Below the pieces are notes generated by a model, which was given only the letters and a program-made list of their open reading frames with translations, ran no database searches and was not told the origin of the DNA. Shown piece by piece: positions 1 through 6,314 of a stretch of DNA of 6,956 bases (the stretch's first letter is position 1; each line of letters opens with the position of its first letter). Source of the stretch: CAZZHG01 sp964653655 (GTDB lineage: Bacteria; Bdellovibrionota; FAC87; UBA2466); contig CAZZHG010000148.1 in the NCBI GenBank assembly GCA_964653655.1, positions 1-6,956 on the forward strand, in the 5' to 3' direction. The translations under genes and the position numbers were made by a program.

Positions 1-237
1 GCCGAGATAGATGTACTTTCCGATCATTCTGCCGACCGCCACCGAGCCGACTCCGCCAAGGGCGAATTGCTGGACGTAATTCACGTTGGGAACGATGTCG
101 GCGTCGTTGAGGCTGTAATGAAAATCGCCGGAGATCTGAAACAGCCAACGCCACGCCTTCGGTCCGCTCTGGTACGCGTGCGAGGGCGCCGAGCTCAAGG
201 CCGCGAGAAGAACGAGGGCGATGCGAATGTGACTCAT
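1..237 (-). CDS. Secreted, probably outer-membrane protein, N-terminal part only
   Basis: This reading frame is open from the ATG at 237 to the window edge (79 codons, no stop), so the C-terminus is missing. The first 21 or so residues form a Sec signal peptide: a short basic start (MSHIRI), a hydrophobic stretch ALVLLAAL, and a likely signal peptidase I site after SHA. The mature part that follows is rich in Trp, Tyr, Phe and Gly, with stretches such as WRWLFQISGDFHYSL and VGSVAVGRMIGKYIYLG that alternate polar and non-polar residues like outer-membrane beta strands. An outer-membrane barrel is an inference; I do not recognise the family. An in-frame GTG at 246, three codons upstream, is better placed behind a possible Shine-Dalgarno AGGA and may be the true start. 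It lies 50 bases after the stop of the preceding small secreted protein and could be cotranscribed with it. Confidence 0.7.
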   Translation of the reverse strand, partial: MSHIRIALVLLAALSSAPSHAYQSGPKAWRWLFQISGDFHYSLNDADIVPNVNYVQQFALGGVGSVAVGRMIGKYIYLG

Positions 238-287
238 TGCGTTCACGTATTCGATTCCTACTTTTTCTTATCGGAAAATTCAGGCGG

Positions 288-644
288 TCACGGTAGGTAG
301 CGGCCGGGTTTGGCGGGATCTTTTTTCCAGCCCTCGCCCTGCAGGGCGGCATCGAGAGTTTCCCCCGCCTTTTTCGGCTTCAGACCGGAGCGATCTTCCA
401 GAGCCAAATCGACGTAATCGGGGCCGCATTCGTTGACCCGCATGTACAGCTCAGTGATCCGGAGCTTGTCCTGAGCGCGGGAGAGGCTATCGGCCATGGA
501 CTTCGTGAGGGTGCAGGGAACTTTGGGATGGCCCGGCTTTTCGCCCCTCAGAAACTTCGGGGCGAGCCGCATGGCATAGTTCGATTCCGCGAGATCGACG
601 GTATCGGCGGCATACGCGAGGGAAAGTAAAAGAAACCAACGCAC
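288..644 (-). CDS. Small secreted protein of unknown function (118 aa)
   Basis: The start is GTG, and the predicted product begins with a compact signal peptide (MRWFLLLSLAYA, likely cleaved at AYA-AD), so it is probably exported to the periplasm or beyond. The mature protein of about 105 residues is charged and mostly polar. It has exactly two cysteines (in VPCTLT and VNECGP) that could form one disulfide, a helical-looking centre (KSMADSLSRAQDKLRITELYMRV) and a basic tail. Codon use matches the neighbouring genes, with G or C common in third positions, which supports a real gene. I recognise no family. No convincing ribosome binding site precedes the GTG. The frame is the same as that of the upstream adhesin gene, separated by that gene's TGA and 14 sense codons, so it could also be viewed as a separate cistron at the end of the pilin operon. 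Confidence 0.65.
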   Translation of the reverse strand: MRWFLLLSLAYAADTVDLAESNYAMRLAPKFLRGEKPGHPKVPCTLTKSMADSLSRAQDKLRITELYMRVNECGPDYVDLALEDRSGLKPKKAGETLDAALQGEGWKKDPAKPGRYLP

Positions 645-650
645 CGGCCC

Positions 651-679
651 AATCTGAGGAAGCGCGGAGGCACTGTCAA
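651..679 (-). promoter_or_regulatory. Candidate promoter for the small secreted protein
   Basis: A perfect TTGACA (674-679) is followed after 17 bases by CAGATT (651-656), which keeps three of six -10 positions. The predicted start point falls on or next to the GTG at 644, so the message would be nearly leaderless. The weak -10 keeps confidence low; the gene could simply be read through from the adhesin gene. Confidence 0.3.
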
Positions 680-686
680 GTCCGGG

Positions 687-3632
687 TCATTTCCTCGAGA
701 CTTTGGTCGCGGGGGCCCGGTCGTTGGGATTGCCCTCCGCGAGCCACACGTCGACGACCCGGCGGAGAGAGCCGTCCGTCAGACGAACGAGAGAGGTTTG
801 GCGGATCTCGTTTCCGTAGTGGTCGATGGGCTCGGCGATGTCGGAGTAATAGAGGTCGATCTTATCGAGTTGTCTTTGATCGAGCGTCTCGAGCTCCGAA
901 GGGTCCGACTTGCCGTCCCGGTTGCGATCGAACCACAACCGCAGCTCGGAAAATACGGCGTCGTACCTATCGATGGAAAGATCGTGATTCTCGTCGTACT
1001 CGCGCAGGGCCTCGAAGCCGTTTTTCGACTTCTTGCCGTTGGGACCGACGGTGGGGCTGCCGAAAAGCTCGTTGAAGTCGTTGATCCGGCCATCCCCGTT
1101 TCTATCCAGAACGACGAACGCCACGTCGTCGGGATGCTTCGGCCAGAAATGATTTTTCTTTCCCTGACCCAAGTTGAAGGAAACTCCCGGATGCACCTGA
1201 ATTCCGTTGCCCGCGAAATCCACCACCAGCGGGCTGACCACTCCGCTCAGGTAGCAAAGGCAGTCCGGACTTCCGCAAATTCCGCCGTTGAGGTACGTCT
1301 GGGGCGTTCCATCGGAGGGCCGGGTCATGAGGCGATACGTATTCCCGCTATAGACGAACGTCGCCGGCATCGGAGTAGCCGGAAGTGAACCGACTCCCGT
1401 GCAAACTCCGTAATTGCGGTTACACGGATCGTAGTTTCCGCCCAGCACCGCCGCGCCGCCGGGTCCGACGTAATTGTAGCCCGCGCCGTATCGGTAGGAG
1501 GTTCCCCAGGCGTAATCCGAAGGGGGACGGCCCGGAATCCACACCGTCCACCCGTTGTAAAAGTCCTGCGTATGGTTGTTGGTACCGCCTATCGAATAAG
1601 GGCGGTTGCCGTCATTGTTGTCACCGCGAGGCGAGCCGAAGTTCCAGCGGCTGAACGGCCCCGGGCCGCGCTTCGACTGAAGGATCGTGCAGGAGGAAAC
1701 GGTCGAAGCAACGGCGATGTTGATCGAACAAGTGTAGCTCCCTCCCGGGCCCGCGACCGTCGCGGTTTCCGAGAGAGTCGTGCCGCCCGCGCCGCCGGTA
1801 CGGTTGACGGTGTACGTATGAAAGCCGGGGAAGACGGTTTGGTTGGATCCCCAATACACCGAGGTGATGCTACCCGCCGGCGAAATGCCGTTCCAGCCCA
1901 CGGCCGGTCTTCCGATGTTGAGCCGTCCGCCCGCATCGATTTGGTTGTTCGCGTACACGTGCAAGCTGAGAGTGATATTTTCTCCCGAGTTGATAGTGGT
2001 CTTCGGCGCGGTGAAGCTGCACAGAGGCGCCGGAATGGACGTGCACCCGCACCCTCCCCCGCGAGTCGCGAACTCGCCCGAAGACTGAAGCATCTGAACG
2101 ACGTACGTGTTCGGAGCATTATAAGGAGCGCTCATCAGGGTCTGGTAGTAATTGCTCTCGTCGCGGGGGTACGGCCCGGCGGGTGCCCGTCCCAACATCG
2201 TCCTGAAAAGCCCGGTCATGATTTCGCCCCCGGCTCCGCCGGCGGCTTCGTACCCGTTCAATCCATCGATCGGATTCGGCGCTGCGGGAACGGCCGTGCC
2301 CTCCGTCATTCCCATGCCGGTTCCCGGCCTCGGGACGGGGTTCGACTCGATCTCGGAAGCGAGCATGGCGGTACTCGCCGGTTTTTCGACGCCGGCTCCT
2401 CCGCCGGCCCAAAGATCGGGTGCCAGCAGATTCGCGCCGCTGACCAGATCGAAAGGAGCGGCGGTTTTGTACGCCCGGCTGTACGCGGGATCGATCGTGA
2501 CCATCCGGAAACGCGAGCCTGGAGAAAACGTTCTCTCCGCTTCCTCCCTCGTCATCAGCCCAATCCAAGCGGTCAGCGGGCCCAGGGTATCGGCGAATCC
2601 GTTGCCGCTCACCACCGGATCCCGTCCGTAAAGCTTCAGGTAAAGTTCGCGGATCGCCTCGGCGTGGAGAACCGAATTATTTCCGCCCGGATCGATGAAC
2701 TCGGCGGAGGACTTCATCGCCGCGATAACCGCGTCCAAGGCGGCGGCAAGTCCCGCGGTGCCGCCCGAATCGAAGGGACATCTCATCAGTGAACGCACGT
2801 GCGCGAAGTGCTCGTTGGTGGCCATGTTGGGCAGCCGGCCGTAGAACGTGCGGTAGAGAGCGATGACGTCCTCGACGTAAGCGGCCCCGGCGTTTCGATC
2901 CGCGACCGAGTAGGCGCAAGGACCGGCGGGAACGTTATTGAAGTACTCGGGGGTCAGCCGAAGAGTGTTTTGGATGTCCTTAATCGACTCGCTTCCGTCG
3001 ACGATCGTGTTCACGTGCGCCTGAACTTCCGCGTTGGTCGCCTCGCGCCCCAAAAGAGCACGGTATAGTTCGCGGATGGGACTCTGATCGAAGCAGGCCG
3101 CCGGAGGAGTCGGGGGGCAAATCTTCTGGGAAAAGCAAACCTCGACGTCTCCCGTCCCGGAGTTGTCGATGTCGGTCGCCGCGGCACTCTTATCGAAGGA
3201 GAGATCCGCCTCTCCGCAGAAAAAGCGTCCTTCAGGGGCGTTCAGAACGAAGCTCGAAAGTTTATTGAGATGCCCGACGAAAGTTTCCGCGGTGTCCGCC
3301 TTGGCCGTCCGGTCGAGGCCGACCGCGCTTCCGACGGGACCCTTGGTGCCGAATTTCACGGCGCCGTAGTCGTTGGAGTAGGTGGTGATGTCCTGTCGTT
3401 TGTCGTTCAGATTCTTGGAGACGCGGGCCGAGGAAATGGTCTGAATGGCGGCCAGCTCTCCCGCGTAAAAGCCTTCCAGCTTCGCCCGATCCTGCACGAG
3501 ACTCTTCTTGCTTCGGCTGGACACCATCTGCGTGCCCTGGATCATGGCGCCGATGATGACGACGGCCCCAAGGGCCATGACGATCTGCATGAAGCCGGCT
3601 TCCGATCGAAGGATTGATTTTTTCAATCGCAT
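687..3632 (-). CDS. Giant pilin-like adhesin with DUF4214-like repeats and C-terminal calcium-binding module (about 981 aa)
   Basis: The protein begins with a prepilin-type signal: a basic leader MRLKKSILRSEAG, a cleavage-type Gly13-Phe14 junction, then a hydrophobic helix (about residues 14-34). Position +5 after cleavage is Val18 instead of the usual Glu. Next come a globular pilin-like part with Cys139, Cys166, Cys172 and Cys180, four DUF4214-like repeats (about 184-232, 253-313, 323-377, 468-523), an Ig-like region (about 535-645, ending in TATVAGPGGSYTCSI), and a Gly/Tyr/Asn/Trp-rich segment (about 655-735). A final module (about 797-965) has three calcium-loop motifs (D843-N845-D847, D880-N882-D884, D902-N904-D906). 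Minor pilins are normally 150-300 residues, so this is far larger. By its place after PilV- and PilW-like genes (5 bases after the latter's stop) it most likely caps the pilus as a calcium-dependent adhesin, a role like that of PilX plus PilY1. The open frame extends upstream to 3989, but that part overlaps the PilW-like gene. A TTG at 3626 is an alternative start. Confidence 0.85.
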   Translation of the reverse strand: MRLKKSILRSEAGFMQIVMALGAVVIIGAMIQGTQMVSSRSKKSLVQDRAKLEGFYAGELAAIQTISSARVSKNLNDKRQDITTYSNDYGAVKFGTKGPVGSAVGLDRTAKADTAETFVGHLNKLSSFVLNAPEGRFFCGEADLSFDKSAAATDIDNSGTGDVEVCFSQKICPPTPPAACFDQSPIRELYRALLGREATNAEVQAHVNTIVDGSESIKDIQNTLRLTPEYFNNVPAGPCAYSVADRNAGAAYVEDVIALYRTFYGRLPNMATNEHFAHVRSLMRCPFDSGGTAGLAAALDAVIAAMKSSAEFIDPGGNNSVLHAEAIRELYLKLYGRDPVVSGNGFADTLGPLTAWIGLMTREEAERTFSPGSRFRMVTIDPAYSRAYKTAAPFDLVSGANLLAPDLWAGGGAGVEKPASTAMLASEIESNPVPRPGTGMGMTEGTAVPAAPNPIDGLNGYEAAGGAGGEIMTGLFRTMLGRAPAGPYPRDESNYYQTLMSAPYNAPNTYVVQMLQSSGEFATRGGGCGCTSIPAPLCSFTAPKTTINSGENITLSLHVYANNQIDAGGRLNIGRPAVGWNGISPAGSITSVYWGSNQTVFPGFHTYTVNRTGGAGGTTLSETATVAGPGGSYTCSINIAVASTVSSCTILQSKRGPGPFSRWNFGSPRGDNNDGNRPYSIGGTNNHTQDFYNGWTVWIPGRPPSDYAWGTSYRYGAGYNYVGPGGAAVLGGNYDPCNRNYGVCTGVGSLPATPMPATFVYSGNTYRLMTRPSDGTPQTYLNGGICGSPDCLCYLSGVVSPLVVDFAGNGIQVHPGVSFNLGQGKKNHFWPKHPDDVAFVVLDRNGDGRINDFNELFGSPTVGPNGKKSKNGFEALREYDENHDLSIDRYDAVFSELRLWFDRNRDGKSDPSELETLDQRQLDKIDLYYSDIAEPIDHYGNEIRQTSLVRLTDGSLRRVVDVWLAEGNPNDRAPATKVSRK
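738..1244 (-). other. C-terminal calcium-binding module of the giant pilin
   Basis: Residues about 797-965 follow a layout known from the ends of large RTX-like and other calcium-binding exoproteins: SPLVVDFAGNGI, then VVLDRNGDGRINDFNELFG, NGFEALREYDENHD and LRLWFDRNRDGKSDPSEL. Three loops with Asp/Asn at positions 1, 3 and 5 (843/845/847, 880/882/884, 902/904/906) resemble EF-hand or dockerin calcium sites. The first and third also have Gly at position 6, and an acidic residue follows near the loop end in all three. Calcium binding is inferred from motif and family. Confidence 0.75.
2064..3083 (-). repeat. Four degenerate DUF4214-like protein repeats within the giant pilin
   Basis: Four segments share an opening motif of the type (I/V)xxLY/F-R-x-(L/Y)GR and a closing motif S-x-E-F, as in the DUF4214 family (helical repeats common in large exported proteins). 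Openings: RELYRALLGR at residues 187-196, VIALYRTFYGR at 256-266, IRELYLKLYGRDP at 327-339 and MTGLFRTMLGRAP at 472-484. Closings: LTPEYF, KSSAEF, SPGSRF and QSSGEF. The spacing between opening and closing varies from about 40 to 52 residues. A low-complexity Pro/Gly/Ala linker (about 400-467) separates repeats three and four. At DNA level the copies are not obviously similar, so they are old or under relaxed constraint. Confidence 0.7.
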
Positions 3633-3633
3633 A

Positions 3634-3640
3634 CTCCTTA
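3634..3640 (-). promoter_or_regulatory. Shine-Dalgarno TAAGGAG that bears on the giant pilin start
   Basis: The near-perfect Shine-Dalgarno TAAGGAG overlaps the TAA stop of the PilW-like gene. Only one base separates it from the ATG at 3632, which is unusually close. The TTG at 3626, two codons later in the same frame, has a normal distance of seven bases. Either start leaves the prepilin cleavage site intact (leader of 13 or 11 residues). Confidence 0.6.
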
Positions 3641-4318
3641 CCACTGGAAGGGGACGCCAAAGGGAGTGGGATTTCTGCGGTAGAAAGCTCCTTGCTGAGC
3701 GACCTGCACTCGCGGGCCGTCCGGGCTGATGCCCGCCGCCACCGCGGCCGAGGAAATCCGGTACCGGAAATAGCGGCTCGTCCGGCCGTTGCCGCCCATC
3801 GGAGGAGCCACGGTGCCGTTCGCATACTGATGAAACAAAGTGCTCAGCGCGATGGGCTCGAGATCGCAGGTTCCCGGCGTGGTCGCCGGATTCATCGCCG
3901 CGTTGTCGCAGACCGTGAGGGCGGCGATCTGCGAATAGCGGGTGATCATCCGAGTCGCCGTGAAGGCTCCGTCGTTGTTCGAGTCCCACTGATACTCTAG
4001 AGCGTTCGACGTTCCGTTATTCACCATGAGAAACCGAACCCACCTCATGGCGCCCGAGGCGGGTCTGGTAAAATCGATCTGGCACTCGAGCGACTGAACG
4101 GCCGCCGGTTTTCGGCAAAGGCTCGCCGCCCGTCCGATCCGCTGGATGAATCGGTTCGCGAGCACCATCTCGGTATTCACGTCGCTCTTCTGGCCCAAGG
4201 CCGCCGACGTGTGAGAAACGAGATTGAAGCCCCATATCACCATGGCCGTGAGGATGCCTCCTAGTCCTAAACCCACCAGAAGCTCGAGCAACGTGATTCC
4301 GCGTTCGTTACGCATCAT
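3638..4318 (-). CDS. PilW-like minor pilin (226 aa)
   Basis: A classical prepilin protein: short charged leader MMRNERG, cleavage after Gly7, mature start ITLLELLVGLGLGGIL with the conserved Glu at +5 (Glu12), and a hydrophobic helix to about residue 32. This order and length fit the PilW family of minor pilins, which prime type IV pilus assembly together with PilV and PilX. The globular part has four cysteines (Cys68, Cys79, Cys137, Cys151) that could form two disulfides, and a D112-x-N114-x-D116-G loop that may bind calcium. The start ATG overlaps the stop of the PilV-like gene (ATGATG holding TGA), so translation is probably coupled; either of two tandem ATG codons could initiate. The frame is open further upstream to 4681, but that part overlaps the PilV-like gene and lacks sense as a pilin leader. 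PilW assignment rests on position and N-terminus, not on the variable C-terminal half. Confidence 0.82.
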   Translation of the reverse strand: MMRNERGITLLELLVGLGLGGILTAMVIWGFNLVSHTSAALGQKSDVNTEMVLANRFIQRIGRAASLCRKPAAVQSLECQIDFTRPASGAMRWVRFLMVNNGTSNALEYQWDSNNDGAFTATRMITRYSQIAALTVCDNAAMNPATTPGTCDLEPIALSTLFHQYANGTVAPPMGGNGRTSRYFRYRISSAAVAAGISPDGPRVQVAQQGAFYRRNPTPFGVPFQW

Positions 4319-4950
4319 GGATCCACCAGCGCCGTGAAGGCCACGCGTTCCACGTCCGTTTCCGTTCTTCCCATGGGAACGAAACTCACCCCGACCGAAA
4401 CCAGAAATCTCTCGTTCGGGCAGATGGAGTAACGGCCGGTGGGCAAAACTCCGCAGGGCGGGTCGGCGCTGGGCAAGCGCCCACAGGCATTCGGGTTGAT
4501 CGCGAGAGTCACGGGATCGACCACCACAACTTGGTAATAACGGTTGGGCACGAACTTGGGCGAAGCGAGGTTGCCGAGCGGGATATTGAGAGGAAGCGCC
4601 GCGATCGGATCCGGATTCAAGACGGTCGGCGGTCCGCCCGCGGGAGTCGCCGCGCGATCCAGGATGTTCACGTGCGCGCAAAGCGGATAAGGCGGCACGA
4701 GCGCGGTGGGCTGGGCGTACGCCGGCGCACGGCTCATGAATCCCGCAAGCTGTCCGGTAGTGAACGCCAAGAAGGTCTCCAATAGTTCCGCGGCGTAGTT
4801 TTCAGCCACGCTTTTGATTTCCATTTTTCGGCTGGCTTTGCGGCCGCCGAGCAGGGCGCTGAGCCCGAAGGTCAAAGCGGAGACGAGGATGACGACGGCG
4901 ATGAGGTTCGCGACGATTGAAATCCCACGGGTTCCAACTATTCGGCGCAT
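4315..4950 (-). CDS. PilV-like minor pilin (211 aa)
   Basis: The N-terminus MRRIVGTRG with cleavage after Gly9, followed by ISIVANLIAVVILVSALTFGLSALL, matches the PilV/GspI-type pattern (F-T-L-I-E-V-L-I-A-V-V-I-L) except that Ala14 takes the place of the conserved Glu at +5. The next segment (about 36-62) is the amphipathic continuation of the pilin helix. The rest is a Pro-rich globular domain with four cysteines (91, 156, 166, 177) and two hydrophobic beta-like strands (YYQVVVVDP, RFLVSVGVSFVP). The start is supported by GGGAGAG with the core GGAG five bases upstream. It is first in the minor-pilin cluster and its stop overlaps the PilW-like start. It would be an inner-membrane-anchored prepilin processed by prepilin peptidase, then placed at the pilus tip or base. 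Without the +5 Glu, its assembly behaviour may be like GspK/PilX-type tip subunits. Confidence 0.8.
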   Translation of the reverse strand: MRRIVGTRGISIVANLIAVVILVSALTFGLSALLGGRKASRKMEIKSVAENYAAELLETFLAFTTGQLAGFMSRAPAYAQPTALVPPYPLCAHVNILDRAATPAGGPPTVLNPDPIAALPLNIPLGNLASPKFVPNRYYQVVVVDPVTLAINPNACGRLPSADPPCGVLPTGRYSICPNERFLVSVGVSFVPMGRTETDVERVAFTALVDP

Positions 4951-4991
4951 GGACTCTCCCGTAGAGCGGTCTTGGGCGGGATGAAATTAAT

Positions 4992-5020
4992 ATGTTAAAT
5001 GATTCAGCAATTTAGAGCAA
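4992..5020 (-). promoter_or_regulatory. Candidate sigma-70-like promoter for the minor-pilin cluster
   Basis: In an AT-rich island within GC-rich DNA, TTGCTC (5015-5020) and TAACAT (4992-4997) are spaced by 17 bases and match the -35 and -10 consensus at 3 and 4 of 6 positions. The predicted transcript would start near 4985, giving a leader of about 35 bases that contains the ribosome binding site of the PilV-like gene. Motif only; a sigma-54 GG-N10-GC element, common for pilins, was not seen here. Confidence 0.4.
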
Positions 5021-5049
5021 TCTACCGGCTGAAAAGGAGAGGCGTTTAA

Positions 5050-5068
5050 CGGGCTTAGCCGCAGCCCG
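5050..5068 (-). terminator. Weak hairpin after the transporter-PilZ gene
   Basis: CGGGCT and AGCCCG form a perfect six-pair stem with a seven-base loop, 10 bases past the TAA of the membrane protein gene. On the minus strand it is followed by GTTAAACG and not by a run of T, so it is at best a weak or Rho-assisted terminator, and read-through into the pilin genes is possible. Confidence 0.35.
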
Positions 5069-5078
5069 GATCTCTCGA

Positions 5079-6314
5079 TTACTCCTCTTCCGCCTTGGCA
5101 AGACGGGCGAGAAACTCGATGAGACTCTGCCAGCGGCTCTCGGAAACTCCCATGAAAACCAGGCCCCCGAGCAGTGGAAACTCCCGCGAAGGGTTGGGTT
5201 TCACGTGGGCGACTTTGCACTGAAGGGCGAGATCGTTGCCGTGCTGGGCGACGGGTAGAGTCACGTTCACGATCTCCCCCGAGGTCACCTGCCCCGCGGC
5301 CCGAAAGCCGAGACCGCCGATTCCAAGATCGATGATCTGAATGACCACCGCCGTGCCATCGGCCTTCGTTATCTTGCCCTGGATCAGGCAAACCAGCCGA
5401 TCGCCCTGTCTCTTGTCGTTATTCAGATAGAGCACGAGCCACCGGTTCGGAACCGTGATGAGCGCGTTGTAAATTAGCACGCCTATCACGAGTGCCGAAC
5501 CGGCGAGCACCTGAACGTTGAAATCCGTTTCCCGCCAGGCCGCGAACGCAACGGCGAGCGCGAAGAGCGGAGTGACGGCCGTCAGCACGACCGAAGGCCA
5601 GGTGCCTTGCCGGACTTTGTAGAAGAAGGCGCCGAGACCGGTGGCTACGAAGGAGAAGAAGAGGAGCACGATCCAGTACACCTGGCTCCAGTAGAAGACC
5701 CGCGACAATTCATTCGCCGTCATGGCGAGCAGAAGGTGCACGATGCCGCCGAACAGCATGCTCCAGAAATTGAGATCCATCGCGGAGTGCAGCCAGAACA
5801 GGCGCCGGGAGACCCACACGCCCGCCATGAAGGCGAGCATGCCGGTGACGAGCGCGAAGATGGCAAGCACGCTTCCGCCGCGCAAAACGTTCTGATCCCA
5901 TACTCCCCACGTCACGAGCGCGAGTCCGAGCACCAGCGCGACGTGCTGATACATCCGGTCTCCTCCCTCCCCGTAGGCGGCGAGCAGAAACCACATGGGG
6001 ATGCTCACGTACACGAGAGCGCCCAGACCCGACGAAAGAGTCCGAAGAGCGTAGAAGCAAAGCACGGGGGACAAGACGTAAGCGAGAGCGGCAACGGTAA
6101 TCGCGGCGTGAAAGAGCTTGAGAGAGATTTGCGGCAAACGTCGCGCGGAAATCCATCCGAGTACGAGTAGTACCAAAGAAGCGCCGAGAAAACGCACCCC
6201 TTGGGGAAGATAGACGGCGGTATCGAGACGGGCGAGAACCGCGATGCAAAACCACGTGGAAGAGAGAATTCCCCCGAGGACTACCGCAAATCCGATGTGC
6301 GCGAGACCGATCAC
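5079..6314 (-). CDS. EamA/DMT-type ten-helix membrane protein fused to a C-terminal PilZ domain (411 aa)
   Basis: The first 290 or so residues contain ten hydrophobic segments (about 7-27, 38-57, 66-88, 94-114, 124-140, 147-168, 182-200, 210-231, 240-259, 267-286). This is the number and size expected for the EamA drug/metabolite transporter fold of two five-helix halves. From about residue 298 a soluble PilZ domain follows. It carries the cyclic-di-GMP motif RxxxR (Arg302, Arg306) and a second motif DxGxxG (Asp329, Gly331, Gly334), in which the usual Ser is Gly. The domain should face the cytoplasm if helix 10 ends there. The substrate is unknown; metabolites, lipid-linked sugars or signals are possible for DMT proteins. 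The chosen GTG start overlaps the stop of the YceI-like gene (GTGA), with AAGGAG directly on the start. No other usual start codon occurs before residue 107, and the longer frame to 6434 lies inside the YceI-like gene. Confidence 0.82.
   Translation of the reverse strand: MIGLAHIGFAVVLGGILSSTWFCIAVLARLDTAVYLPQGVRFLGASLVLLVLGWISARRLPQISLKLFHAAITVAALAYVLSPVLCFYALRTLSSGLGALVYVSIPMWFLLAAYGEGGDRMYQHVALVLGLALVTWGVWDQNVLRGGSVLAIFALVTGMLAFMAGVWVSRRLFWLHSAMDLNFWSMLFGGIVHLLLAMTANELSRVFYWSQVYWIVLLFFSFVATGLGAFFYKVRQGTWPSVVLTAVTPLFALAVAFAAWRETDFNVQVLAGSALVIGVLIYNALITVPNRWLVLYLNNDKRQGDRLVCLIQGKITKADGTAVVIQIIDLGIGGLGFRAAGQVTSGEIVNVTLPVAQHGNDLALQCKVAHVKPNPSREFPLLGGLVFMGVSESRWQSLIEFLARLAKAEEE
5100..5423 (-). 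other. PilZ domain of the membrane protein
   Basis: Residues about 298-405 of the fusion. The arginine motif K-R-Q-G-D-R sits just after the last membrane helix, as in PilZ proteins where RxxxR lies in the linker before the barrel. It is followed by beta-rich sequence (TAVVIQIIDLGIGGLGF, EIVNVTLPV, LALQCKVAHV, LLGGLVFMGV) and a C-terminal helix (WQSLIEFLARL). The motif residues needed for binding are kept apart from Ser to Gly at 331. Confidence 0.78.

Noticed and set aside
1572..2792. A 406-codon open frame on the plus strand
   Set aside because: It lies wholly antisense to the giant pilin gene. Its translation is Arg- and Gly-rich with no domain or signal, as expected for a shadow frame in GC-rich DNA, whereas the minus-strand frame shows clear domains.
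3633..3989. The 119-codon upstream extension of the giant pilin frame
   Set aside because: It overlaps the PilW-like gene in another frame, its sequence is Arg/Gly/Pro-rich without features, and the prepilin leader at 3632 gives a natural start.
4319..4681. The upstream extension of the PilW-like frame
   Set aside because: It overlaps the PilV-like gene and would bury the prepilin leader inside a protein; the ATG at 4318 or 4315 is the sensible start.
5607..6170. A 187-codon plus-strand frame
   Set aside because: It is antisense to the membrane-protein gene, and its Glu/His/Arg/Pro-rich product reflects the complement of hydrophobic codons.
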